Below are positions 14,780 through 26,000 of a DNA stretch of 64,000 nucleotides, piece after piece. Numbering within the stretch: the first letter of the stretch is position 1; each line of letters begins with the position of its first letter. The notes beneath the pieces are model-generated. The model was not told the origin of the DNA. It searched no databases and saw only the letters and a program-made list of their open reading frames with translations. The DNA is from Xylocopa sonorina (taxonomy: Eukaryota > Arthropoda > Insecta > Hymenoptera > Apidae), in NCBI RefSeq assembly GCF_050948175.1, contig NC_135194.1, forward strand, positions 4,208,033 through 4,272,032, in the 5' to 3' direction. The translations under genes and the position numbers were made by a program.

Positions 14780-17225
14780 GCAGATGTCTAGGTATCGTAG
14801 CAATAGAGTTCTAATGCTTCTTAAAACGCGATATCGCATCTTATTTCTATGTTTCATGGTAAGATATAATATGATTTGCGAAGTGTTATGTATTCCTCGT
14901 CTACACTTCAAATGAATGTAAATGCCACACTTCCTTGCAAGGAAATAGCGTCTGCAGATGTCTAGGTATCGTAGCGATAGAGTTCTAATGCTTCTTAATA
15001 CGAAATATTGCATCTCATATCTGTTTCATGATAAGATATAATATTCATTGCGATGTGTTATGCATTCCTCGTCTACGATTCAAATGAATGTAAATGCGAC
15101 ACTTCCTTGCAGGGAAATAGCGTTTGCAGATGTCTAGGTATCGTAGCAATAGAGTTCTTATGATTCTTAAAACGCGATATCGCATCTCATTTCTATGTTT
15201 CATGGTAAGATATAATATGATTTGCGAAGTGTTATGTATTCCTCGTCTACACTTCAAATGAATGTAAATGCGACACTTCCTTGCTAGGAAATAGCGTCTG
15301 CAGATGTCTAGGTATCGTAGCGATAGAGTTCTAATGCTTCTTAAAACGCGATATCGCATCTCAGTTCTATGTTTCATGGTAAGAAGTAATATGATTTGCG
15401 AAGTGTTATTTATTCCTCGTCTACACTTCAAATGAATTTAAATGCGACAGTTCCTTGCAAGGAAATAGCGTTTGCAGATGTCTACGTATCGTAGCAATAG
15501 AGTTCTTATGATCCTTAAAACACGATATCGCATCTCGTTTCTATGGTTCATGGTAAGATATAATATGATTTGCGAAGTGTTATGCATTCCTCGTCTACGA
15601 TGCAAATGAATGTAAATGCGACACTTCCTTGCAAGGAAATAGCGTTTGCAGATGTCTAGGTACCGTAGCGATAGAGTTCTAATGCTTCATAAAACGAGAT
15701 ATTGCATCTCATTTCTATGTTTCATGATAGGATATAATATTCAGTGCGAAGTGTTATGCAGTCCTCGTCTACGTTTCAAATGAAAGTAAATGCGACACTT
15801 CCTTGCTAGGAAATAGCGTCTGCAGATGTCTAGGTATCGTAGCAATAGAGTTCTTGTGATTCTTAAAACGTGATATCGCATCTCATTACTATGTTTCATG
15901 GTAAGATATAATATGATTTGCGATGTGTCATGTATTCCTCGTCTACACTTCAAATGAATGTGAATGCGACACTTCCTCGCTAGGAAATAGCGTTTGCAGA
16001 TGTCTACGTATCGTAGCAATAGAGTTCTTATGATTCTTAAAACGCGATATCGCATCTCATTTCTATGTTTCATGGTAAGATATAATATGATTTGCCAAGT
16101 GCTATGTATTCCTCGTCTACACTTCATATGAATGTAAATGCGACACTTCCTTGCAAGGAAATAGCGTTTGCAGATGTCTACCTATCGTAGCAATAGAGTT
16201 CTAATGCTTCTTAAAACGCGATATCGCATCTCATTTCTATGTTTCATGGTAAGATATAATATGATTTGCGAAGTGTTATGTATTCCTCGTCTACACGTCA
16301 AATGAATGTAAATGCGACTCTTCCTTGCAAGGAAATAGCGTTTGTAGATGTCTAGGTATCGTAGCAATAGAGTTCTAATGCTTCTTAAAACGCGATATCG
16401 CATCTTATTTCTATGTTTCATGGTAAGATATAATATGATTTGCGAAGTGTCATGTATTCCTCGTCTACACTTCAAATGAATGTAAATGCCACATTTCCTT
16501 GCAAGGAAATAGCGTCTGCAGATGTCTAGGTATCGTAGCGATAGAGTTCTAATGCTTCTTAAAACGCGATATCGCATCTCATTTCCATGTTTCATGGTAA
16601 GATATAATATGATTTGCGAAGTGTTATGTATTCCTCGTCTACACTTCATATGAATGTAAATGCGACACTTCCTTGCAAGGAAATAGCGTTTGCAGATGTC
16701 TACGTATCGTAGCAATAGAGTTCTTATGATTCTTAAAACGCGATATCGCATCTCATTTCTATGTTTCATGGTAAGATATAATATTCATTGCGAAGCGTTA
16801 TGCATTCCTCGTCTACGATTCAAATGAATGTAAATGCGACACTTCCTTGCAAGGAAATAGCGTTTGCAGATGTCTACGTATCGTCGCAATAGAGTTCTTA
16901 TGATACTTAAAACGCGATATCGTATCTCATTTCTATGTTTCATGGTAAGATATAATATGATTTGCGAAGTGTCATGTATTCCTCGTCTACACTTCAAATG
17001 AATGTGAATGCGACACTTCCTTGCAAGGAAATAGCGTCTGCAGATGTCTACGTATCGTAGCAATAGATTTCTAATGCTTCTTAAAACGCGATATCGCATC
17101 TCATTTCTATGTTTCATGGTAAGATATAATATGATTTGCGAAGTGTCATGTATTCCTCGTCTACACTTCATATGAATGTAAATGCGACACTTCCTTGCAT
17201 GGAAATAGCGTTTGCAGATGTCTAC

Positions 17226-18960
17226 CTATCGTAGCAATAGAGTTCTAATGCTTCTTAAAACGCGATATCGCATCTCATTTCTATGTTTCATGGTAAGATA
17301 TAATATGATTTGCGAAGTGTTATGTATTCCTCGTCTACACTTCAAATGAATGTAAATGCGACTCTTCCTTGCAAGGAAATTGCGTTTGCAGATGTCTAGG
17401 TATCGTAGCAATAGAGTTCTAATGCTTCTTAAAACGCGATATCGCATCTTATTTCTATGTTTCATGGTAAGATATAATATGATTTGCGAAGTGTTATGTA
17501 TTCCTCGTCTACACTTCAAATGAATGTAAATGCCACACTTCCTTGCAAGGAAATAGCGTCTGCAGATGTCTAGGTATCGTAGCGATAGAGTTCTAATGCT
17601 TCTTAATACGAAATATTGCATCTCATATCTGTTTCATGATAAGATATAATATTCATTGCGATGTGTTATGCATTCCTCGTCTACGATTCAAATGAATGTA
17701 AATGCGACACTTCCTTGCAGGGAAATAGCGTTTGCAGATGTCTAGGTATCGTAGCAATAGAGTTCTTATGATTCTTAAAACGCGATATCGCATCTCATTG
17801 CTATGTTTCATGGCAAGATATAATATGATTTGCGAAGTGTTATGTATTCCTCGTCTACACTTCAAATGAATGTAAATGCGACACTTCCTTGCTAGGAAAT
17901 AGCGTCTGCAGATGTCTAGGTATCGTAGCGATAGAGTTCTAATGCTTCTTAAAACGCGATATCGCATCTCAGTTCTATGTTTCATGGTAAGAAGTAATAT
18001 GATTTGCGAAGTGTTATTTATTCCTCGTCTACACTTCAAATGAATTTAAATGCGACAGTTCCTTGCAAGGAAATAGCGTTTGCAGATGTCTAGGTATCGT
18101 AGCGATAGAGTTCTAATGCTTCTTAAAACGCGATATCGCATCTCAGTTCTATGTTTCATGGTAAGAAGTAATATGATTTGCGAAGTGTTATTTATTCCTC
18201 GTCTACACTTCAAATGAATTTAAATGCGACAGTTCCTTGCAAGGAAATAGCGTTTGCAGATGTCTACGTATCGTAGCAATAGAGTTCTTATGATCCTTAA
18301 AACACGATATCGCATCTCGTTTCTATGGTTCATGGTAAGATATAATATGATTTGCGAAGTGTTATGCATTCCTCGTCTACGATGCAAATGAATGTAAATG
18401 CGACACTTCCTTGCAAGGAAATAGCGTTTGCAGATGTCTAGGTACCGTAGCGATAGAGTTCTAATGCTTCTTAATACGAAGTATTTCATCTCATATCTAT
18501 GTTTCATGATAAGATATAATATTCATTGCGAAGTGTTATGCATTCCTCGTCTACGATTCAAATGAATGTAAATGCGACACTTCCTTGCAAGGAAATAGCG
18601 TTTGCAGATGTCTAGGTATCGTAGCAATAGAGTTCTAATGCTTCTTAAAACGCGATATCGCATCTCAGTTCTATGTTTCATGGCAAGATATAATATGATT
18701 TGCGAAGTGTTATGTATTCCTCGTCTACACTTCATATGAATGTAAATGCGACATTTCCTTGCAAGGAAATAGCGTTTGCAGATGTCTACATATCGTAGCA
18801 TTAGAGTTCTTATGATTCTTAAAACGCGATATCGCATCTCATTTCTATGTTTCATGGTAAGATATAATATGATTTGCGAAGTGTTATGTATTCCTCGTCT
18901 GCACTTCAAATGAATGTAAATGCGACACTTCCTTGCAAGGAAATAGCGTTTGCAGATGTC
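17226..18960 (+). repeat. Higher-order duplication copy C (satellite)
   Basis: Matches 10792-12350 at an offset of 6434 bp up to about 18060. It then contains one extra tandem 174-bp monomer (17892-18065 repeated at 18066-18239) and continues at offset 6608. The shared private variant CGTAGCATTAGAG near 18795 confirms the relationship. The match ends near 18960, where C and B carry different monomer types. Confidence 0.75.
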
Positions 18961-19991
18961 TACGTATCGTAGCAATAGAGTTCTTATGATTCTTAAAACG
19001 CGATATCGCATCTCATTTCTATGGTTCATGGTAAGATATAATATGATTTGCGAAGTGTTATGTATTCCTCGTCTACACTTCAAATGAATGTAAATGCGAC
19101 ACTTCCTTGCTAGGAAATAGCGTCTGCAGATGTCTAGGTATCGTAGCGATAGAGTTCTAATGCTTCTTAAAACGCGATATCGCATCTCAGTTCTATGTTT
19201 CATGGTAAGAAGTAATATGATTTGCGAAGTGTTATTTATTCCTCGTCTACACTTCAAATGAATTTAAATGCGACAGTTCCTTGCAAGGAAATAGCGTTTG
19301 CAGATGTCTACGTATCGTAGCAATAGAGTTCTTATGATCCTTAAAACGCGATATCGCATCTCATTTCTATGGTTCATGGTAAGATATAATATGATTCGCG
19401 AAGTGTTATGCATTCCTCGTCTACGATGCAAATGAATGTAAATGCGACACTTCCTTGCAAGGAAATAGCGTTTGCAGATGTCTAGGTATCGTAGCGATAG
19501 AGTTCTAATGCTTCTTAAAACGCGATATCGCATCTCATTTCCATGTTTCATGGTAAGATATAATATGATTTGCGAAGTGTTATGTATTCCTCGTCTACGA
19601 GTCAAATGAATGTAAATGCGACACTTCCTTGCAAGGAAATAGCGTCTGCAGATGTCTAGGTACCGTAGCGATAGAGTTCTAATGCTTCTTAATACGAAAT
19701 ATTTCATCTCATATCTATGTTTCATGATAAGATATAATATTCATTGCGAAGTGTTATGCATTCCTCGTCTACGATTCAAATGAATGTAAATGCGACACTT
19801 CCTTGCAAGGAAATAGCGTTTGCAGATGTCTAGGTATCGTAGCAATAGAGTTCTAATGCTTCTTAAAACGCGATATCGCATCTCATTTCTATGTTTCATG
19901 GTAAGATATAATATGATTTGCCAAGTGTTATGTATTCCTCGTCTACACTTCAAATGAATGTAAATGCGACTCTTCCTTGCAAGGAAATAGC

Positions 19992-19995
19992 GTTT
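19992..19995 (+). repeat. Target site duplication of E1, left (GTTT)
   Basis: GTTT lies immediately before the LTR start TGTAACG and recurs immediately after the right LTR end (29180-29183). The uninterrupted satellite reads AGCGTTTGCAGATG, so a single GTTT was duplicated on integration. Four-base duplications are usual for Ty3/Gypsy integrases. Confidence 0.93.
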
Positions 19996-20352
19996 TGTAA
20001 CGTCAGGCGTACCGCCTGCCACCCTCCGGCGTCCACCTCATCATCCCCAGCATCCGTATCCGGAGCCCCTGCACACGGGCCACCCGCCGACTCGCCGTCC
20101 CTACAGAAGGAGACAAAGGTACGAGAGGGAAGAGGGATGCAGCATGCCGCGCCCACGCGCGATCTCCACACACGAGGGGGAGGACTTCACCCCGTATTAC
20201 GAGGGCGAGGAGCTCTCCGACACATACTGGGTCGAATCCCCAGCGATCACGAAGCCCTATACGTACTTCTCGTACATGTGGGATTAGTATAAGCACACTA
20301 CTCATATATGTACATACACACCAACACACACCTAGATTTAAGTAAATATATG

Positions 20353-20388
20353 TATATATTTTATTCATGCACGGTTATGTTCCGTGCA
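20353..20388 (+). promoter_or_regulatory. TATA-like tract and hairpin in E1 5' LTR
   Basis: TATATATTTTAT at 20353-20364 is followed by a perfect 7-bp stem, TGCACGG (20368-20374) and CCGTGCA (20382-20388), with a 7-nt loop. The tract lies downstream of the pol-coding part of the LTR and could be a core promoter. Competing initiator-like sites are TCAGTT at 20568-20573 and TCAGTA near 20837, both close to the arthropod Inr consensus. Which is used cannot be told from sequence. Confidence 0.4.
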
Positions 20389-20580
20389 CTCGCGCGCACA
20401 CTCGACGCTCGCGGCTCACGCTTAACGCGGGCCGCGCCCCACTCCGAACGGCCGCCCCACCCAGAGGGCCGAGCGGCCGCCCTACTCCGACCGTCCGCCC
20501 CACCGCGAGGGCCCAGCGACTCGCGCGCCGCGCGACCCGAGGAGGTCGCGGACGCGAGATCCGAGAGTCAGTTCGCGTCT

Positions 20581-20688
20581 CATCTCCGAACCGGAGAGTT
20601 GCTAACTCATCTCCGAACTGGAGAGTTCCAATCTCATCTCCGAACTGGAGAGTTCATATCTCATCTCCGAACCGAGGAGTTCTAATCC
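20581..20688 (+). repeat. Four 27-bp tandem repeats in E1 5' LTR
   Basis: Units start at 20581, 20608, 20635 and 20662. Each has the core CATCTCCGAACTGGAGAGTT or a close variant, in which CTCC and GGAG form a small dyad. The array starts directly after the TCAGTT initiator-like motif. The 1615-bp LTRs (solo and E3) have three units, which accounts exactly for the 27-bp length difference. A regulatory or protein-binding role is inferred from the repetition only. Confidence 0.9.
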
Positions 20689-21155
20689 AGCATCCGAACG
20701 ATGCACTTCCGATCCGAGCAATAGGCTCATTCGCAACGAGCAATTAGCTCTAATGCATTCGTCTCTATCCATACTCCCATAGCGGAGTCCGTTCGATACT
20801 TTATACTATTTCTAATTCTCATTGTAATCGCTAGTCAGTAACTTAGAATTTAGTCAAGTGTATCTAGTATAGTGAAATCATAGAATATAGTTTATTTTTA
20901 CCAGATTCAAAGTATCTTTATTCGAGTTCAAATACAATTCCTTAATTCTAATCCACGGGTACGCTCGCGATTATTCTAATTCTATATCTCATCTACGATA
21001 GTCTTGAGGCTCGACGACTAGAGCGAACCAGCGCTTAGTTGCTCCATCCTCACTTCTACCGTGTACAGAATATCTTGCGCCCAGGTCGATCCCGGTAAGC
21101 TAGAGCGAACCAACGCTTAGCCGTGCCGTATTCAACCGAGGTTCAAGTATTCTCG

Positions 21156-21503
21156 ATGAGCCTTGCACCTCCGACAAAGCGTACACGACGCGCGGGGAGG
21201 AGAGAGTTCATTCGTCGTCTCGCTCGGGAATACGTGGGTGATGCACCAGAATATTCAACTTCCTACGTTCGAGTCCTGGTTCCTGTGAAGGAGGTTTCCT
21301 TCGCCGCACGACCCGTACGAGTCGCCAATCGTCAGGGCCAAACGCCGATACCTGCCAGCCGGAGTCAACCCGCCTGGACGCTTATTCCCGTAGACGTACC
21401 TCCGTTCCAGCCGTACGCCGCCGCCATCCCGGTTGCGGATCCAAGGCGCTCCAGGTACCTGGAAAGAGAAATCAGACAGCGGAATCAAGCCTTCGCAAGG
21501 TAA
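21156..21503 (+). CDS. LTR-internal ORF, 115 aa, arginine-rich
   Basis: Product unknown. It starts at ATG 21156; the frame is open upstream to at least 21123 but with no earlier ATG in that stretch. The N terminus is strongly basic (KRTRRAGRREFIRRLARE around residues 7-24), like an arginine-rich RNA-binding or nuclear localisation segment, followed by a proline- and valine-rich part and a charged C-terminal end. No membrane segment or cysteine motif is visible. The stop codon TAA (21501-21503) is part of the splice donor AAG|GTAAGT, so in a spliced RNA the frame would not stop here but run into the next exon. It is in the same frame as gag but separated from it by several stops. The ORF is open in all five LTR copies of the window, with a few amino-acid changes between subfamilies. 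It may be a genuine leader exon or a chance ORF in a GC-rich LTR. Confidence 0.4.
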   Translation: MSLAPPTKRTRRAGRREFIRRLAREYVGDAPEYSTSYVRVLVPVKEVSFAARPVRVANRQGQTPIPASRSQPAWTLIPVDVPPFQPYAAAIPVADPRRSRYLEREIRQRNQAFAR

Positions 21504-21505
21504 GT
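21500..21505 (+). promoter_or_regulatory. Predicted splice donor GTAAGT in E1 5' LTR
   Basis: CGCAAG|GTAAGT matches the metazoan 5' splice-site consensus fully from -2 to +6. It lies 138 bp before the LTR end and is present at the same place in every LTR copy (29042 in the right LTR, 34916 in the solo LTR, 43959 and 51483 in E3). A donor upstream of gag is the normal arrangement for making subgenomic RNA in retroviruses. No acceptor could be chosen with confidence. Confidence 0.5.
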
Positions 21506-21650
21506 TTAGTGTTAGTTACCGTTTTATCGAGTCCGAAACGCCAACGAACCCGGTCCGGACGCAATTCGCGTTATTTTCGGGAACGGTTACGACTTTGTGC
21601 CACCGTTGCGAGCGCAACCGCACCTCGGGACGTGACACGAAAGTTATTTT

Positions 21651-21668
21651 TGGTGACAGCGGTGGGAT
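21651..21668 (+). other. Primer binding site of E1, tRNA-Leu-like
   Basis: TGGTGACAGCGGTGGGAT lies 13 nt after the 5' LTR. Its complement ends in ...GCTGTCACCA, that is, a tRNA 3' end with CCA. The ATCCCACCGCTG part agrees with the T-arm and acceptor end of eukaryotic tRNA-Leu genes as I recall them. The PBS position and TGG start are firm. The tRNA identity is probable only. Confidence 0.75.
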
Positions 21669-21719
21669 TGCCACGCGTTTCCTCCGGAAATTCCGCCGAA
21701 AGGAACCGCGAAACTAGAT

Positions 21720-23039
21720 ATGGCAACCCGGACTCCGACAAAAACGCGCCAGCAGACACAGCGAGCCGCCGCGATGGCCGATTCCGAACGCGAAAAACGC
21801 ACTAGCAGAACGCTTGATTTCCAAGACGCTATCGCCGAGCCTCTTCCTAGTACCGCGCAACCAAATACTTCCGCGAAAAATACGAAAGCGACCGATCCGA
21901 GTAATGCCGCGTTGCTCCAGCAAATAGAAATTTTACGTCGTGAATTAGAATCTATTCGCAGAACGCCTGATTTAACGCGCGACGATACCGTTTCGCTGGA
22001 TATTCCTCGGGGAAATCCGCTTTCCGGACATAATTCGAGCTCCGATTTCAATACAAATAGTTCGCAACACGACGAGCTATCGCTTAAGCAGGCCCTCGAA
22101 GCCGTGCCGACATTCGATGGTCAGAACATTCCCATTCTTCAGTTTACCCGAGCGTGTAAACGCGCTTATGAGCTTATCCCTAATGGGTGCGAGCGAACTT
22201 TCACACGCCTGCTTAAGGGAAAACTCAAGGGTCGTGCCTACGCCGCGCTAGAAGACGAGCCGTGTTACACAATACTCGAATTAACGGACGTTCTTCGCAG
22301 CACATTTTGCTCCGTAAAATCAGCTCATCATTATCGGGGTGAACTTGCTAATATATTTATGCGCGTGAACGAGCACATTCTAGATTACATCGGTCGAGTA
22401 AAAGATCTTAGAACCGCTATAATTGATTGCGAGAGGCTTGCTCGACGAGACACACCGGAATCGCTCGATGACGTAGACGCGCTCACTCTACAATGTTTTA
22501 AAGACGGTCTCATTCCGGAAATTCGAATGCAAATGACTATAAGTTCATTCGGTACATTGCGAGAAACGTTCGCTCGAGCGCGGGAGCTCTATCAAATGCA
22601 CGAACGTGATTGCAACCGGCTAGGTAGATCGCGTGTCGCGCGACCAGAATCGCGCGAAAAACCAGCCGAAATTATTTGCCGAAAATGCAATAATATCGGA
22701 CATTACGCGACCGAGTGTCGGCTCAGACCGCCATCGCCGTACCGACCGCAGGAATACTTGCGATCCAGGGACGTACCGCCTCCTACTCGAGGCCCCGCGT
22801 ACGAACAACCGAGACAAATCGTAGCCAGGGACGCGCCCAAATTTTGTCGCTATTGCAAGACCCCGGGGCACGAAATAGGCGAGTGCCGAAAAAGGCAGTA
22901 CAACAACGCGGTAAATAAAAATTCGGGAAACGACAATGGCCTCCGCACCCGCCGCGAGACAGGTGGCGAGGCCGCGCACCAAGTCCGTCCTCTCGCCGCG
23001 AACAACTCCAACGCGGAAATCGACGAAACGCCGCGATAA
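21720..23039 (+). CDS. gag: Gag polyprotein of E1 (439 aa)
   Basis: Structural protein that would assemble the virus-like particle and package element RNA in the cytoplasm. The N-terminal 110 residues are polar and low in complexity. A capsid-like region follows (about residues 120-300) with the ALEAVPTFDGQNIP and FTRACKRAYELIP segments typical of insect Gypsy gag. Two nucleocapsid zinc knuckles of form CX2CX4HX4C follow at residues 320-333 and 376-389. The ATG at 21720 has G at -3 and +4; a second in-frame ATG at 21774 also has a good context. Gag terminates at 23037-23039, and pol overlaps its last 36 codons in the -1 frame. Gag is intact here although pol of the same element is not. E3 gag differs by only a handful of residues. 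Confidence 0.93.
   Translation: MATRTPTKTRQQTQRAAAMADSEREKRTSRTLDFQDAIAEPLPSTAQPNTSAKNTKATDPSNAALLQQIEILRRELESIRRTPDLTRDDTVSLDIPRGNPLSGHNSSSDFNTNSSQHDELSLKQALEAVPTFDGQNIPILQFTRACKRAYELIPNGCERTFTRLLKGKLKGRAYAALEDEPCYTILELTDVLRSTFCSVKSAHHYRGELANIFMRVNEHILDYIGRVKDLRTAIIDCERLARRDTPESLDDVDALTLQCFKDGLIPEIRMQMTISSFGTLRETFARARELYQMHERDCNRLGRSRVARPESREKPAEIICRKCNNIGHYATECRLRPPSPYRPQEYLRSRDVPPPTRGPAYEQPRQIVARDAPKFCRYCKTPGHEIGECRKRQYNNAVNKNSGNDNGLRTRRETGGEAAHQVRPLAANNSNAEIDETPR
22925..22996 (+). promoter_or_regulatory. -1 ribosomal frameshift signal at gag-pol junction (E1)
   Basis: The heptamer GGGAAAC (22925-22931) is in the correct register of the gag frame (G GGA AAC). A 6-nt spacer follows, then a stem-loop: GGCCTC (22938-22943) pairs with GAGGCC (22968-22973), and CACC (22946-22949) pairs with GGTG (22962-22965), with a 2x2 internal loop and a 12-nt apical loop. 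GCGAGA in that loop (22954-22959) can pair with TCTCGC at 22991-22996, giving a possible H-type pseudoknot. The pol frame has a stop at 22916-22918 and is open from 22919 onward, so slippage at this heptamer is the only obvious entry to pol. Confidence 0.82.
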
Positions 23040-26000
23040 ACATAACCGGAAAAACTAGCACGCCAAACGTAATTCTAAAATCCGATCTTCTAATTTCACC
23101 AACTCGCTTCATGGTGGACACTGGGGCGGAAATAAATATTATAAAACGTTCGGCTCTAAAAGCATCCGCGCGAATCGATAAGTCCGAGATCGTAATAATA
23201 ACAGGGGTAACCGATGGCAAAACCGCAACCCTAGGGACGGTGAATCTTGTCATTTTCGGTCGCGTCGTTCCTTTTAATGTGGTCGAGGATGATTTTCCCC
23301 TTAAACCAAGCGGGATCCTCGGCTCCGGGTTCTGTATGGACGCAGAAATCTCCTTTCCAAATAAAATAATCAAATGGAATGGTAAGAGAATTCCTTTCGA
23401 AGACGATATCGAAGCACTCGAGGAACCGTCACCGGAGTCGAAAATAAAGCCTCTCCTATCGCCGAAACGTAAACAAGCGCCGCGCACGGAATCTATTCCC
23501 CCTCCGCCGCCGCGCCCGCCGCGTAAATCATCGCCTCCGCTGAAACGCGATGCAACAACGAAATCGAAGCTTCGAACGCAAGACAAAGCAGCTTCTCCGA
23601 AGTCAGGAGACCGTATCTCCATTCCGCCGAGATCAAATATCGGTATCAAGGTCCGCGTAGTTAATTCGAACCTCGCGGAAGGTATAATTCCTCGTATCGA
23701 TCTTGCGCCGGGCATATTTTTCGGAAACGCTCTCGTCAGAGTAATTCGGGGCAAAGCGGTAACTCGAATAATTAATTCATCCGACCGCGCCGTCGAAATC
23801 GCGTTACCAGAGATCATACTCGAGCCCGCGCAAATCATGACTCCCCTCCATAAGGAGGAAAGTCCATCGCTCTATCCGGTTTTTTCTAAATCCAACGTAT
23901 CCGCCGTACCGATCGGCTCATCCCAAAAAGGGAAAACTTCTATTTCTTTCTCGAGTCAGACACCATACTCGACAATCGAAACTCCTCCTTCGCGTTGCAA
24001 AATCGCGAATACTCAGCAAATCTCCTATGCTCAGGCGGTTAAAAATAATGTACAACAGGCGCCGTTAAAACAAACATCGAAATCCGCCAACCTTTCGAAA
24101 TCTCGCTTAGATCGAATTCTTAGTCTCCTCCGTCTCGACCACCTCAACGCAGAGGAAAGAGAGCACGTCGTCCGTCTCGTTCAAAGCACGCAGGAGCTTT
24201 TTCACATTGAGGGGGATAAATTAGGACATACGTCAGCAACCACGCACAAGATTCCAACCGTCGACGACCGCCCCGTCAATGTGAAACAATACCGTTTCCC
24301 ACCAGCTCATAAGGAGGAGATTCGACGACAAGTCGACAAATTTTTACAAAATGGTGTCATCTCTCCGTCAAAATCACCATATAATTCGCCATTGTGGGTT
24401 GTCCCAAAGAAACCGGACTCCTTGGGCAACAAGCAATGGCGCGTCGTCATCGACTACCGCGCACTCAATGAGAAATCTGTCGCCGATGCCTATCCCCTCC
24501 CTTGCATTACCGAGATACTTGATCAGCTCGGGAGTGCGAAGTATTTTAGTACATTCGATCTCGCGAGCGGATTTCACCAGATCCCAATGGAGCCCGCCGA
24601 TGCTCCTAAAACTGCTTTTTCGACGCCTCACGGGCATTATGAATTTAAAAGAATGCCATTCGGATTAAAAAATGCGCCAGCGACGTTCCAACGACTTATG
24701 GACAATGTCCTGTCCGGTCTCCAGGGGAACGAAATTTTCGTCTATTTGGACGACATTGTTATCTACGCTAGCTCTCTTCAAGAACATCGACTTAAATTCG
24801 ATAAATTAACTCAACGGCTCAAAGAAGCTAATTTAGTATTGCAGCCGGATAAGTGCGAATTCTTGAGGAGAGAAGTAAGCTATTTGGGTCATATTATCAG
24901 TGAGCACGGTGTAAAACCTGACCCTGCGAAAATTAGCGCCGTCAAAAATTTTCCGCGCCCGCGCAACGCGAAACAGATCAAACAATTCCTCGGGCTCGCG
25001 GGATACTACAGGCGGTTCATCGCAAATTTTTCCAATATTGCTAAGCCTCTAACGAATTTGTTAAAAAAGGACGCGCCCTTTGTATGGCGTAACGAGCAAG
25101 AGAATTCATTCGTCAAACTCCGAGATTGCCTATGCGAAGCGCCTATCTTGCAGTACCCCAACTTCAAACAACCATTCGTGATAACGACCGACGCGTCCGC
25201 CGAAGCTATTGGTGCTATCTTGAGTCAAGGACCAATAGGCCGCGACTTGCCAATCGCGTACACGTCGCGACTGTTAAACGCTGCGGAGAAAAACTACTCC
25301 ACGATCGAGAAGGAGTGTCTGGCGATTGTCTACGCCGTCCATTACTTTCGTCCATACATATACGGTAATCAATTCAAACTCGTTACCGACCATCGACCGT
25401 TAGTGTGGATGAATTCGGTCAAGGACCCGTCAAGTAGACTCGTACGGTGGAGGCTTAAGTTAGCGGAATTTGACTACGAGATGGTCTATAAAAGTGGAAA
25501 AACGAACCTTAATGCGGACGCATTGTCGCGGAATCCCGCTCAAATTTTTCCGCTCTCGTATTCAGAAAACTCGGAGGACGACATCTTCGATGTGCCTCCG
25601 GAAACCCGTAAAAAGTATACCACACTAGCGCCTCCTCCTACTCCGGTAACATCAGAACCTGAATTACCGACTCCAGGCACGTCCTTCCGTACCAACACAG
25701 CACCACCTCCGCAAGTCGCCAGCGACAGCACCGACTTCTATACTCCTGCTCCAAATGAATTTTTCCGACGCGAACCTCTGTTTAATTTCAGCCGTGACGC
25801 ATTATCAACGCGACGAGACAATGTAGTTGTCTTCGTCACGCAATCTGGGCACCCCTATGACACGGGCGCCAAAGATCTAGCGAACACTGAAAAATTCCTC
25901 CTAAACAAAAATCACGTCCTTACCAAAGCCAAAGTCATAAAAATCGGAAACGAATTCCAAATCCAGCTTCCAATCATCGAACATTCCACCAGATCAATCA

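Larger units (their letters stand above)
1..19995 (+). repeat. Satellite block S1, 174-bp tandem monomers
   Basis: Head-to-tail array of a 174-bp AT-rich monomer; for example the CTACGTATCG-type motif at 701 recurs at 875. Each monomer carries conserved landmarks: CTACGTATCGTAG (monomer positions 1-13), GCGATATCGC (41-50) and TTCCTTGCAAGGAA (144-157), all dyad-symmetric, with TTTCATGGTAAGATATAATA between the second and third. Recurrent variant monomers carry GAGATATTGC in place of GCGATATCGC, or an AATACGAAATATT version with a 2-bp deletion nearby. No stop-free reading in this block looks like a conventional gene. The block ends at E1. I do not recognise the satellite from a named family; a centromeric or pericentromeric role is inference. 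Confidence 0.97.
19996..21637 (+). repeat. 5' LTR of E1 (1642 bp)
   Basis: Begins TGTAACGTC and ends GACGTGACA, an imperfect 9-bp terminal inverted repeat with the canonical TG...CA ends. Parts in order: a U3 segment that in the 3' copy encodes the pol C terminus (to 20287), a TATA-like AT-rich tract and hairpin, a very GC-rich stretch (20390-20570), four 27-bp repeats, an AT-rich middle, a pair of 21-bp direct repeats (21018-21038 and 21100-21120, one mismatch), and a 115-codon ORF ending at a splice donor. No AATAAA was seen, so the polyadenylation signal and the R/U5 boundary are undetermined. Confidence 0.96.

Noticed and set aside
1..19995. Regular repeats suggesting a CRISPR array.
   Set aside because: The repeats are contiguous 174-bp monomers without unique spacers, and the window is clearly eukaryotic, with LTR retrotransposons.
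21081..21100. GGTCGATCCCGG in the LTR resembling a tRNA T-arm.
   Set aside because: No cloverleaf, A box or acceptor stem could be built around it; taken as coincidence.
21156..21720. Direct in-frame fusion of the LTR ORF to gag by splicing.
   Set aside because: Both are in the same frame, but I found no nearby AG acceptor that keeps the phase required by the donor at 21499/21500, so the fusion cannot be supported.
23111..23113. ATG just before the protease DTG as the pol start.
   Set aside because: The frame is open 64 codons further upstream to 22919 and overlaps gag with a proper -1 slippery site, so pol is more likely expressed by frameshifting than by a new start.
22783..23838. Long antisense open frame opposite gag/pol (also 45242-46297).
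   Set aside because: It lies opposite well-supported gag and pol coding sequence and follows their codon pattern; it shows no recognisable domain. Treated as a shadow.
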